Shown one piece after another: positions 28,701 to 42,500 of a DNA stretch of 64,000 nucleotides. Under the pieces are notes generated by a model, which worked only from the letters and a program-made list of their open reading frames with translations, made no database searches and had not been told where the DNA came from. Position numbers and translations under genes: made by a program. This DNA comes from Symsagittifera roscoffensis (lineage: Eukaryota > Xenacoelomorpha > Acoela > Convolutidae): contig NC_087065.1 in NCBI RefSeq assembly GCF_963678635.1, forward strand, positions 40,241,430 through 40,305,429. Reading direction: 5' to 3'. Each line of letters begins with the position of its first letter. Within the stretch, counting starts at the first letter, position 1.

Positions 28701-30516
28701 GCTCAATCCAACCGAAAAAAGCTGCTCTCTGATCAAAGATATTACAATTCTATAATCTTAAAACCCTTGGACATTACTTGCGTATAACAATCCATAGAAA
28801 ATTTTTGATCAAGCAAATCAATTCTATGGAACAGCAGAGCGTAAGACTGGGTAGTGCACGATTGAGTAGAAGATGAACACATAGACACACTGTGCCCTAA
28901 TAGAAACAAGTCTCGTGAACCTTTAACCTCTCAGCGTCAAGATTCGATCCCCCTCAAGCTCTCTCACCATACAAGCTGCATCTTCCCGGAGTTAAAACCT
29001 GACCGGATCTTCTTCCAATAATAATTTCTTCAGAAACAAAACTTGGGGACAAAAAGAAGCTCTTCGGAAACTACTAACAAACTTTTAAAAAATGTCAAAC
29101 ATCTCTTTTTGGATTGTGAAGGAGGGAAACCATGAATTTTTATGGGAAAAATTACTTCACCATGTTTTAACTAAAACTTCTCAGTCGGCGTTTTTTGCTG
29201 GAAAGTTTGGGAACAAATAGACCAAGGATACGGGCCAAAGTTGCAATCTCTTTTTCACCAACATCAAAGACAACAAGAGTGCAAAAGAAAACAACCCTCC
29301 AAAAAAAACAAGACAAAAAACTGAAATCACGCACGTGCCCGAAACTATTTTCGACAAAAATTTCCACAACAGATTACTTAGCAGAGGATGAATACTTTTA
29401 TTCGACTTTATTTTTTGAGTTTAAGGAGTTGGAGCAAAATTTTTGGAGGTTTCTCGTGCAAAGACGTCGCTTGGAAACGTTTTAGTTTTGAATCTAGATA
29501 TGCAAAATTCATTAACAAGCCAAAACTTCCCTTCTATGAAAGCTATTGATCCTAATAATACAAATTGAAGTAGAATTACTAGATCTAGGTGACGAGTCAA
29601 ACAAAAAGCGCGTCCAATCTCCATCACGCCAGCAAATGAAGAAGGCGGAGGACCAGGAACTCTCAGTTAAAAAATGGATTACAGGATACAACACCATGGG
29701 ATGCTACTACTAGCCAAGAACATCCGATAATCATTGACTTGACAGAATTTGCCAATCTACGAAGTGATGAGCCCACACTTAGGTGGTTATTTCAACTCAT
29801 CTTACCCCCGCAGAAAAGTTGGCTCTGTTCAGTTCTTTGGTGACCTAGTGTACTTCGATTTTGTAGATTCCTTCGAGCTACAGGGCACGAGCTCAAACCC
29901 GGTGGTCCTGAAATCCAGTGAAAACAGAATCAAATTAGAAAACACAGACGCACCACGTGTGCCATTCCCCGGATGGCCCAGCCGAACCTTCCGAAGCACG
30001 CTAAAAATGACGTTAAAGGCGTTGATGTTAAAACTGAAGTGGAAAGATGACTTAAATTGTTCCAGAATTTTGAATTTTCAAATTTTCGATTTGGACTCGA
30101 ACGTTTCTGAGAAATACTAAAAACGGCCATTTTGACAATTAAAACGTGTCAAACACACAACAACCGATTGCAAGACGATAAATGGTCGAAAGAAGAAATA
30201 GTTAATAGAAGAAAATCGAAGCCTCTTATTGTGACACGAGGACACGATGAGGTGCTTACTAGAAGAAGACAGTGTAAACAGAAGTTCAATACAGCTCCGA
30301 ACCATCCGGTGCAACAGGAGTTTGGAGATAACGACGTTATCTCCGAGAGAGGTCGGAATTGGGGGCCCGGTGTCCGGAGAATCTTTTACCAATCATTGAC
30401 TATATTTCAGCTACCGTTATGCCCTGAACACATTTATTGAATCCGATATTGATATAGTCTTCCGATCATGAGCAGTTAGAAGCGAGCGAGGAAAGAGTTA
30501 ACCCATCACTAATGGA

Positions 30517-30563
<47 letters not shown>

Positions 30564-33500
30564 ACTAACAAAATCTCTAATTATGGTTTCTAGCCGTGTT
30601 TTTGAAAATAATCACGTTGTCTGGGGATCCGAGACCCAGCTATGAAGTTATTCTTACAAGCGGATTAAAAGTCGTTTGGCTGATGGCCTGAATATGGTAA
30701 CATGACAGTTGGCCCTGAAACAGACCAGAAAATCAACACAACAGAAAATCAGAAGAAACAAGGTTACTGACATCAGCTATTCGTCAACGTGGAATTTCCA
30801 TACGCTCCGTTGCTGTGTAATTTTTGGGCGAATGTTACACGATTACAACGATTGCTTAGGTGACAGCCGATCGCTGACCGGAGACAGCAGATTGCTGACT
30901 CCCGAGAGACAGTCGATTGCTGACGTCAGCCGATTACTCAGGTGCTTATTTCAAATCAACTTGCCCCCGCAAAAAAGTTGGCCCTTTTCAATTCTTTGGT
31001 GACCAAGTGTTTGTTGCTTTTGTAGATTCCTAGAACTACAGGGCTCGAGCTTAACCCTGGTGATCCCGAAATCTAGAGAAACAGATCCAAAACAAAACAC
31101 AGACACACCAGAGACAAAATTAGACAAAAACTAGTTTTAGTAATTGAAACGATAGAGACAATCTTCGACACCTCATACTCAAGATTTCTTGGCATTATTC
31201 CTGAAACAACGAAACTCCGCATAATAGACCGAAAAAGACCAAAGATTTGTTTCGGAAAACTAAGACAAGACGTTTTGACATCAAGTGGGTTACAGAAACA
31301 GGTTTACGATTGCTGAAAAAGAAAAAAATATTAGAAAGCGAAATTTAATTTTTCAAGAACATTTGCCTCTTTTAGTGAGAAAATTTTTTTGCATTTTATC
31401 CTGTATGATTGTTTTTAGTGGTTACATGTCAATTTGCCCGAAGTCAACTTGTCCCAGCAAAACTTGTCCGATTCCAAACTGCCCCGGATGACAACTTGTC
31501 CAATGCAATCTTGTCCCAAATAATAAAAAAAAAAACTTGCCCCAGATTCTTCGATGTCCTAGTAGAACATAATGTCGGCAAAAAGAAGAAATGTATTTTT
31601 GTTGAACAATTCAGTTTGAATTGAAATGCAGAATCATTAAAACATGTGCTGAATCAAAATGAGTTCAAAGCATGCATGAACAAAATGAAAGCGGCAAACC
31701 TTCAATGCAATTTTCATGTTGAGTTAAGCATTTCAAAAGATTGATTGCTGATCTTGTAAGCTCCTATAGCATAGTTATCAGTGCACAACACTCTTAATCA
31801 AGAAGTCAAGAGTTCAAAACTTCAAGGAGACAAAAAAATTTAATATGAAATTGTTGAAATGGAAAACCGCAGGTACTGCCTGGCTCCTAAAACCCCCCTA
31901 TACTGGATAATCCAGAATAGGCACGGGCGAGGGAAAAAGCAAAAATACTGCAGTTTTGGCCTTTATTACCTCTCAAAATTTGGACCCTGTACGATGACTA
32001 TAAGTTAGAAAAGTGGTGATTTTTTAAAAATCAATTAAAAATGCAACAAAATGCCGACAATTTAAAAATTACGAAAATGGTAAATGAGCTAGTGCATATA
32101 TATTGTCAACAATATGGAACATGGTTTTTGTTGAAATTACTAGAAAGGTTTTGGATTTTTGCATGAATATCCCGATATTTCTTCCGCCCTTGATTCTGCG
32201 TTCCCTCCATATTCTTCAAAATGTTGAATTTCTGATTAGTTGAGTCCATTTGAATCGTATTCACGAAGTTGTAGAGGCTTGGGTGGTTCCCTTGAAATAG
32301 TGCTGTAACTCCGAGATGCCAATTTTCATCGGCCTTTGTCGTTCGTATCAAGCCTTCCGCTGCTTCTTGGGAATGGTTCCACAGACTCATAGGGAATAAC
32401 GGTTGCCTGCTCTTTTAGCCTATTGTTTCGCCTTTTATTAATTCTCTGAAAGTATGAGGCAAGTTCGTGAATTTTATCTGATAGGCTTTGCTCAAGATCT
32501 AATAGGTCCAACACATGCTCAATCTCCTCAAGGACGCTCTCAAACGATTGTTCCACTAAATCAGTTGGAACAAAACTGAGAGCGGATATTAAACGCAGAG
32601 CCAAGCTCAGCTCGCAGTTGTTTTCATAAGATTTCTTCAAACCCAGCTCGTTCACTGCGAAAAAAGGCCTGGCAGAGGTGAAAGTAAAAGCCTTTGATTG
32701 AAGACTCTGCGAACGCACTTGTAAAATCGTTTACTGCAGCTTGTTCAAAATCTAGAAGAATCCTCGATGGTTGAGCGTTATCAGAGACAGAGGTGATGGC
32801 TTTCAGGAATTTTGATTACGTCTGTTTGGGTTGAGGTGGGCGTAGAGCATAAAGGCGTGGTGGGTAAAATCCGCCATTTTGAATGTGTATGGTATAAAGC
32901 TGGTAAAATTGCATTGGGCAAATTTTAAATGTACAGTCGTAAAGCCAAAGAGAATTGTGAACTCGGAGGGCATGAATATTATCTCGATCACCAAAAACTG
33001 AAATTCGCCCAGGATCCATTACTCCACAGTCGAATAAACAGAAATTAGAATATTCCGTTGGAATTATGAAATGCCTGTCTTTAAAATTCTGTTTCTGGCG
33101 GTTAAGAGTTCTGCTGCGGATAATTGAACTGCTTTCTCATCTGTTATTTCCTGGAGACAAGTGGCAATTATACTACTATTGTCAGGTACAATTTGCTGCC
33201 TGGCCTCTCTTTTCATTTGATGCATGATCTAGTTTGCCTCAACTTTCCCAGGTCTATCATCGTGGCTGTGTTCAGGTTTTGTTGATACGAGTTCATCTCC
33301 TGTTGTGACGGCGAGCATGCGGCATTTGTAAGAACTGTATCTTGCGCATCTCTAGTGCTCAGTAGATTTTGTCGTTTGCTTTTTTGTGAAATCGTGTCCT
33401 TCAATAATGAGCGTTCGTTTATTTTGTTGAGAGATTCCCCACGTAAGTTGACTCATAGTATTTATGTTGGATTTTTAGGAACAAAATGGTAATCAATGAA

Positions 33501-36500
33501 GCAAAACGAAAGAATAGCCGTGTTTCATTTTGAAAGAATAGCCGTGTTTCATTTTGTTTCAATGGCGCTTATTGTGGATTATTGTCAAATTTTGAGGAGT
33601 AATTACCAAAAATTATGTTTTTTTTTAGGCTCAGCTTCAATATTTTTCGATTAGAGTCTTTTGTTATCTCAAAACAAGTCCTGTGTACATTAGCACTTGC
33701 TGGTCCTCATTTTGAACATCAAAGAATCAAGTAAAAGTGCTAAGTATGGGACAAAACGGGATAGGACAAATTGCCACGTAGGGCAAGTTAGTATAGGACA
33801 AGTTGGCATAGGGCCAATTGAGTTGCGGCAAATAGTCCTGACACCGTTTTTAGTAGTTGCTTCATCTATAAATGCTGTATGGTACAAACCCAATTTTTAG
33901 TTTACTCTCATAAATTTTTAAATCATTCAGTTAAAAATTTGGAATATCTAATAGAGTTATTCATCTCTATTACATCGTTAGGATCTCTACTTTGTATACG
34001 CTTAATTTCAGTTGCAATTTTTAATCTTAACTTTTTCCATGTGCCTGAGAAAAGAGAATGTGTAATTCGTTAGTTATTCATCAATCCTTTTTTTCCGAGC
34101 GACCAAAACGTTTTGACAGCTCATTTTATTAATTAGATGTTTGTTCGGTATTGTCTGTCCTTGACTGCATACACTCCGTTGAATTATTTCAACGTTAAGG
34201 TTTAGTTTATGAGAACAGTTCTGGGTTCAATCTTAATAATTACTCTTCTTAGCTTCTTTAGATAAACGTTTTAGGGGTAAAAATTTATGCAGCTTAAAGA
34301 TTGTCGAAAAAGAATCTATTTCAAAAATTCAAATTGACTGTTCAAATTGACTGTTCTTTCCAGCGCTAAGGCCAGAAAACAGTTTGATGAGCTTTATGAG
34401 GTTACCGGTGGAAGAGTACAAAATATCATTCATCACTTCAAAAGGCTTAATGACCGGTTTAATCCCTTAAAACTATATCGTTTTCGTTTTGCCCAATTCT
34501 GCAACAAGCCATTTTGACAAAATAAATTTCTTTGGAGCTGAGTTGCTCAAAATTAAGAACTTGCCATATCATAGCTTTTTTCCAAATCTGAAAAAATTAG
34601 TGTGGCTGAAAACGTGTCAACTTTGTTTCTCAGCTTGGAAGGAACCATTTATCTGAGATTCGTTCGTTCCTGTTGAAAATCAATCCCTTTGAAATATTGA
34701 GAGGTTGATGAACTATACAGAATATGCTTACTGTATTTTCATTTGATTTTCTCTTGATACACCTTTGTAGCTCGTTTTGGAGCATAATTTTCATGTTTGA
34801 TCCTAATTCTCTCTGGATTTGCTTGGCGCCACTTCACTTTTCTACCAAATCTAATTTGATCTTCATTATTTGTGCTTTCCTACAACCAAAGGTTGATTTT
34901 TTCTGTGAAATAACAAAGCATCTCCAGTTAATTTTTAGTCATCCGTCTATTGCCTGTTCTTTGATCTTTATAAAATTTAAGTGCCGCACAGAAAGGCAGG
35001 AGCCAAAATCTTCTTACATCCACTAGTTCTCTCTTCACAGACATCTTCACTGCTCATTTAAGTTAAAAAATGAACATTTTGGAATGAAAATCGTAGTACC
35101 TTTTTTCCCTTTCATTTGCTTATCTTTGCCAAGGCTTTCTTTTTTAAACTGAAATGTGCTAGCATAATGCTGGAATTTAGGTTTTAAAATCATCATGATA
35201 TGTCTTGTACAGGGGCGGATTTAGGGGGCGGGGCGACCCCCTGCCGACCCAAAGGGTCCCCCCTTTGATACTTTTTCAGAAATCCATTTTTGGCCGACCG
35301 ACCCTAAAATTTTTCTAAAGGCGCCTTTGGCGCCAATATATACTAACTTTGAGGGGGAGCGCGCGCCAAAAAACGCGATTTTTTTGTCAAAATTTTTCAA
35401 AAAGTGCCCAAAAACGGCTTTTTTGACTGTTTTTTCAAAAATTTGCCTGCGGCACAGAAATTTTTGCCAAAATAGGGGCGGGCAAAACAGTGCTTTGGGA
35501 GAGCTCGAAAAATCAATTTGGTCGACCTAGAAAAAAAAAAGGTCGTCAAAATTTTGGAAAATTTTTTGAAAATCCGCCCCCCACACCCCCCCCCCCCCCC
35601 CTCGAGAAAATCCTAGATCAGCCCCTGGAGCGCGTTTCTAACTATTTCGAAAAAGAACTCCAAAAATGTTGAAAAGACCACCCCAAAAAATGTGAAACAA
35701 TACTACCTTGAACTTGGAAAAAAAACTTGCTCGTATCAAAGCGTCTTCCATAATGTTCAGTTTAGATCACGTTTTAAGTTCTATTAAGTAGTGTTCGCTT
35801 TTATAAAAATTATTGAAACTTTCAGATATCAAGAAAATCATTTTCTTTTTAGATTTTTGTAAAAATTTGTACTCCTTACTATGTAAAATGATTAAATAAG
35901 CATGTAACAAAGTATTGATTAGACCAAGCAACATTCCTCAATTCAAATAGAAACGATTGATAAAACGGAATTAAGCTCCGCCTACGCATCAATGATACGA
36001 AATTTAATTGTCCGAGTTTGACCAAATTGCCATATTTTAAATCCCCATATTTCTAGAAAAATGATCACAAGTGAAAAAAGCTTCATTTTGAGCTAACAAA
36101 AACAATACTTCTAGATTAATTTGAAAATTTGTCAAAATTGCTAGTTGAAACTTCGAAGTTTGTCGGAAGTAAAACTCACCCAAGCACAAATTTTCATTCA
36201 CTTTTTTCAAAAATCGGAACAATAATGCCTATTAACCCTTGCCCATAATGCTTATAAAGGCTGCTCTAATATCAAGGCAAAGCCCTGCATGTTCCGATTG
36301 CACCTTAACTGGTTTCAAATACTTTGTTGTCAAACGATAAGCTTTGTGTAAAGAAATTTTCAAAAACTTGAGTCAAATAAACTTGACCCGGTACTTGGTC
36401 TTAGGTCAAGTTGAAACGTTTATGAGTACTGATATATCTAAAAAAACTTTAATAGGTAGTTGGCTGAATTGAATCGCGTTTCTTAGCGTAATGAAGACTA

Positions 36501-39500
36501 ATCAAGCAGTTATGCTAACTGTATTTCACTTTGGTGCAAGCATACTCATTTGACAATTGAAAAGTTTTACCATCAAAATCCATACGCACATTTTTGTGGT
36601 AATTTGGTCCTTACAATCTTTGAAATTTGTAACAAAAAATTGAAGAATGAAACAAGACTACTTGATAGGCCTTGAGTCTTTTGGCTGCTCTGCAAGGTTT
36701 TTGAAACAAATTTTAAGAATATCAATTGAATTATAATTTTGTAAATTTTCGATTTCTAAGCCGGATTATTTCGTCGCTTACGCATTTTATAACAAATTAA
36801 ACTTCCCGTTATTTTTCTCAAAATAGCCAAATTGGCAATTCTAAAGCCTCATAGTTTTTCAAAAAATAATCACAGAACAAAAAAATTGAGCTCAAGACAT
36901 CAATACTTTTCAAATGCTATAAAAAATTTTGATCAAAAATGACTAGTCAAAAAATGTAATTTGGTCTGCAGGAAAAAAACTACACCAAGCTCATATTCCG
37001 TCTCTTACTTAAAAAAAATATGCGATGGTACTCAGCTAGTGAATTTTTAAATTTCTTTATAAAATGTAACAGTGAAATTTTAATTGAAAGCGGAAACAAA
37101 CCGTCTCGGAAGATCCCCAAAACCACTCAAATTGCTACTTATGCCTACTTAATCAATTGCTCAATCAATCGTAACAACTTCCAGATCCGCTGGTTGAGTT
37201 TTAATACATTAATTGAACGTCCTGTTGTCGACTAAAGAAAATGAGATTAATGGAACCTTGTCTCTGAGATTCCTTGTCTCTGAGAGGTTTTTGTTCATTT
37301 AAAAACTGAGATTCCCTTAATACTCATTGAACATCAGGCAAAGCTGTTCGATAAATTACTCAAAGTAAAAAGCAAAAAAAAAGATTTTTGATTGTTTCTA
37401 GAAGAAATTGACAATAACTTTTTTCGTATTATTAAAAAACCAAGGGCATGCAATGGATGTTTTTGGCTGCAATTACAGATTTAATGTGTCGAAAGTTGAT
37501 CTTTCTGCTTAGTGGGTATTATTGAAGCTCGATGCTTGACTGAGAAATTGATCAAGTGGGCCTTAAATTGAAATCATCCCAATTGGGAATTGACATGAAA
37601 GCCTTAAGAATCAATTGGCGAAATTGGGCGAGGTAAATACAAAAAGAGGCGGCCTTTTTACTGGCATGTTATTTTAAATTAAGATAAGTTTATACGATTT
37701 GAGACAGCTTAGTGGCTTCAAAATGAAATGTTACAAAAGGACCTCGGGGCCCAATTGGAAAAAAAAAACAATAACATTATGGAAATATCGCGGTGGTTTT
37801 GAAATATGGTATTTTTAAATTTTGTTTACGATGCAGAAGTTTTTTTTTCTATTACAAGAAACTGTTTTTTATCTTAGACTAATTGTTGTTATAAACTTAA
37901 TAAATAATTTCAATTTGCTTGAAAATTGAGATATTTCTTACCAACTGAGTGCTGCCATGATGACTGATGTAGAAGAAAAGATTGAACAAGTAACCAAAAT
38001 TACCCGCCCACTGAAAACATTTTAATCCAATTTACTAGCTGCAGCGAATAGTCCTTAAGAATAATATAAGTCTGAGGAATGAGCCTTTTTTGAAGCAGAA
38101 AATTATCGAATTCGGAAGATATTTTTATAGGAAAATGCGTCTTATTAACAAAGATAGTGCTGATTTAATTTATTCGGAGAAAATAAACAAAATTGTGTTT
38201 TTCTCCAAATCGGTCAGAAAAAAAACTGAAGAGCAAAATAATAGCTCAGAACTTTACCAGAAATATTATGCGGCAACTTATTTTCCGAAATTTGGGACCA
38301 AATTTTTAACACAAAAAGGGATAGTTTTGACTTCTTATAGTCAATCAAAAATTACACTGAAACTGCTTTGTTGGTTGATGAGCAGAAGCTTCAGACAAAA
38401 CACTAAAAACATGTGTTTTTCTGCGTCTAGGGAGAGAAGAAGCTAGATTTAACATTCGAAACTCTTAACTGACTTCAAAAAAGTATTGTTGCAAAAACTC
38501 AAAACTCAGATTTTTTCAAAAAAAAACTTGAAACAATTAAATTAGGTAAAGTTTCTAAAAATAATTTGGGTATTCTGAAAAAGCGCTGAAGAAACTTCAA
38601 AAGCTGATGAAAAGATATCAAAATTTTTGAGCAAAAAAAGTTTTAGGTTGGATTTCAACTCAATACGATGTAACCTTCTTTTGACTCTTTTAGGACGATG
38701 TGAAACAAACAAAGCGCGGTTCAATTTTAATGCAAATTTGCCAAATCAGAAGAAAAAAACAGATTTGATAATCTGTGTGATAAAAACAATGTTTCTTCAG
38801 CACCTATCTTATCTTGCAAATTTCAGCAATTTCAATTAGATCATAAGTTTTTAAATGAAAAAATTTTGAAATTGTTTGAAAAACACTTTCCAATTTTGCA
38901 GAATTGCTTATCGTATGCGTAAAATCTTGACCATCACACAGATGATCAAATATTTTCAAATACCGATGTTCAACCCCCCTTCAAAATGGTGTTGTTTTTG
39001 GCTATTTTCTTCTAATAAGAAACAAAAAAAAATTTAACTGAAACTTGCAAAAGGTATTACAAAACGCCTTATGATAGCATACGTCCTATAAGTACCAAAA
39101 ACTTTGCTCATCTACATGCTTAAAACACTTTCAATCGTACGTTTCAAAATAATTGCCTAAATATTTCATTTTTTATTGTTAGCATTTAGTTTTTTTCACG
39201 CATCAATATCTTGATTTATTTTGGCAAGATTATGAACTAGTGATAAACTAATGAAAAACTGATATTAACTCGAAAGTGTTTACTAAAGCAGCAAACTAAA
39301 AAAAAACATTAAAAAAAGAAACAAAAATTTTTCAAATCGAATTTTTCAACACTAACTTTTTGCGCTAAACACTTGAGGCTTTTTAGTCCGCTAAAGAAAA
39401 AAGTTAAAAAAGTTAATCACTTTTTCAATAGTTTTTGAAAAAAATCAAGCTATCCGCTGCGAGGTTCCGTAGATAATAGTCGATTATAATTGGTTTTCGT

Positions 39501-42500
39501 GGTCAAAAAAGTTGGCTTTATAACCAATTTTATTTACAGTTTGGGACCACGCAATCTACTATAATCCAATATATTTCATTAATTTTAGAGAAATTAAACC
39601 AACTATAATCCATTTAAAGTCCATTATAATGAGCTATAATGAATTATAAGTTGTATTATTTTTTCCACTTTTTTCTGCAAGTTTCGCTGCTTTTTCTGCA
39701 ATACTCACAGCTTACTCGATTTCTAAACCTACCCACAGTTGGTTAAATTAAAAAAAACATATCCCTCAAACTCTAAACTCATTTTTAACACCCAAAAAAT
39801 TACACCCATTCCCCACATTTATCTGCACACCAACCCCTAGCCGCCACATACAACACCCCACCTGCCTTCACCCCCACCACCTACCAACCCCATCTATCCC
39901 TCTTGCCCCACCTACACCACCCACCCACCCCACTACCCAAACAACCCCCGAAGCTACCCACTACTACCCCAACTACCCCCGAAGCTACCCCCACCTACCA
40001 CCTACAACCTCACCTCCCCTCCCCTCCCCCACATCTACTTGACACCCCCTTAAATTTCTTTTTTGGGGGCGTAAAGATCTGTAAGCGTGTAGAAGGGAGG
40101 TGTTGTTAAAAGTGTGTGGGCGTTTTAGGGGGTAGGGGCATGCGTTTACGGTATTTTTTAACCTATTTTTACGGTAAATGTTAGTAAAGGGTAAGTACTG
40201 GGGGAGGGGAGATGTTGGTAAGTGAGTTTAATTAAAAAAAAAGAACAAAACTGCTCGTATCAGGGCAAAGCTCTGAACGTTCCGACTGCATTTTAAGGTC
40301 TATGGAGCAGTAATAACATTAAAAAATAAATGTAATGAAATGGAATGAAAATTTTTTTTCTCTAAAATTTGAGATTTTTTGTGAAAATCATCCCCCCACA
40401 CGCCATATAAAGTAGAAACTGGTAGATTTTGCTCCTTTTAACAAATCAATTATGGCATATTAGCTTCCTTGAACCAATTTGGAATGATTTCTAAGGCGGA
40501 TTAATCCTCGCTTACACGTTAATAGCACGAAATAATATCGCGCGTTAATTGTCCCAAATTGGCCAAAATTGCAACCTTCAAACTCCCATAACTTTACGAA
40601 AAAAGAGCACAGAAATATCTATTGAAATATTTTTTCAAATTTAAGCTTAGGACAACAATCGCTTGCGAATGATGTAAAAAAAATTCCGCTAAAAATGACT
40701 AGTTAAAAAGTCGAAATTTGTCTGAAGAAAAGAAAAAACCCACCCCGAGCACAAATATTCCGTTACTTTCGTTACAAAAGTCGGAACAATAAGTTAGTGT
40801 GAAGAATTTAGGGGGAGGGGAGACAAGTAGAAAACAATACAACTATTCGCTCTAGCCAAATTTAGAAGAAAAAAAACAGTTAAGCAATCGCAACGTTCAG
40901 GTTTTGAATATTTCCTTTCAAGGTTTTAGAAATTCCAGGCTCTTACTCATAAATATTGGCACTCTCTTGACTAGAGGCTTGATTAATTAGCTCAATCAGG
41001 ATTTAAGTATTAAATAAGGCTTTGGCTTTGTTTACAAATGTTAATTGATTTGCAAAGCTTACTATTCTTTTTGATGAGCTGGCCTCCCATCTATTTGTTA
41101 TGAGTTCTAAGCGTTGAATCAATCAAAGCTTTACGTCTTTCAATAGCCCATAAAAACTGTGATAAACTGATAGTTAACGTTAAGAACTTTGTGTGGAGAA
41201 AAGAAACTCATCTAACTTTGTCTGGAGAAAAGAATGGGATCTCTTTTTCTAACTCCCCATTTTGCAAAGGGGGATTCGTTACTAGGTACAAAGTTCTCAA
41301 ATACTTGACCCTTGATTCATTTTATCATGGGGGGTATTCGTTACTTGGTATTCGAGGGGGAGAAGAATAGTTGAAGATATCCAAGAAACATCTCGAGCAT
41401 AAGTATTTCGCCATATCCTTCAAACGTTGCGCCTACTAAAAACACCTTGTTCGATTTAAATCTCAAAAACATTCCCCCAGTCTCTCAAATAACCCCGTTC
41501 GTAATTTATAAGCGTAATAATGTATTTGTGCAAGTGTTAAGGTTGATTGATACGACTCGCATTTATAGCTTGAATTTCAGTAATAACATGAGTAAAAAAA
41601 ATTTGGGATTCAAAAGGAATTCTTTTTTCTCCAATTTTCGGTTTTCTTTGGTCTCTCCCTTATTTTAGATTATCCTTGCACTATTAGATTTTGAGTCAGA
41701 AATCAGTCAAATCCTGAAAACTGAGCCTAAGTAGGAAAAAATTGTGGAGTAGCAATACCTGTTTTTTCTCGCCACTGAGAGAAAATTTTGAATGCTCTTT
41801 TTGCTATTTGAATCACAAATGAATTGAATTCAATATGAAATTACACTTGAACCCTACGTGCTTTCGTTGATGTAACAAAAAAGTGCGAAAAGGCACCCTA
41901 CGTCATAGTTACTTCACACTCTTCACAATAATAATAAATTGTTTTCAGGCTTATGATTAGTGCCAGATTTATCGACAGAATCACAATTGATCTTCAAGCC
42001 TGAGAGAGCGTCAAAAGACATTGTGGCCGGTTTTCAGACGCCTTCTTCTCCGAGACGTCGCTTACTATTTCCGTCTTTATCTGAAATTCTGAACAAAAAA
42101 CAGTCATATAAAAAACATTCAAAAATAAAGTGAACTGATTTCAGTGCTCTTCTAACCGGAAAGTCGAAAACAAAAAACGATAAGTCACTCTTGCGTTCAG
42201 CACAAGTAGTAAAGTGCTCATTACAGAGACGGCGTTATACAGTGATTTGGCCGAAAAAGGTTCAAACCACTGTAAAAGGGTCAAAAATGTGTTTGGGTGT
42301 TGAAGAACCTTGTAGAAGTATGCCCTCATAAATTATATCTCAGTGGCGCAAGATTCTTAAATCCAAAAACATATGGCGACTAAAAAGGGTAAAAACCTCC
42401 ATGTTCCGACTACATTTTGATTTCCTTGAGGTAGTTTGAATTGATTCCTGAAAGTTGATGAAAAAAAAGAAAAAAATTCGAACAATTTTTTGAGGATTTT

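Larger units (their letters stand above)
31420..33845 (-). mobile_element. MULE (Mutator-like) DNA transposon, complete ends
   Basis: A 2,426-bp element flanked by a perfect 9-bp direct repeat GTTTTTAGT, the usual target-duplication length of Mutator-like elements. The ends begin GGTTACATGTCAATTTGCCC at the left and, on the other strand, GGTGTCAGGACTATTTGCC at the right. Inside both ends lie inverted arrays of a unit of about 15-16 bp related to CAACTTGTCC. On the minus strand it carries a degenerate transposase with recognisable MULE motifs. Intact ends with a broken protein mean it can no longer move by itself. It lies in receptor intron 3, antisense to the receptor. Confidence 0.88.

Noticed and set aside
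31430-31542. Left MULE array read as a coding Cys/Pro-rich peptide (frame 31409-31624)
   Set aside because: The Cys/Pro periodicity comes from the DNA repeat unit of about 15-16 bp. The array's inverted partner at the other end explains it as a transposon terminus.
35327-35672. Overlapping + frames with basic composition
   Set aside because: They lie entirely inside the C-family repeat and are not conserved in its other copies.
39903-40109. Pro/Thr-rich frame
   Set aside because: It is the translation of the C-rich low-complexity tract and has no gene context.
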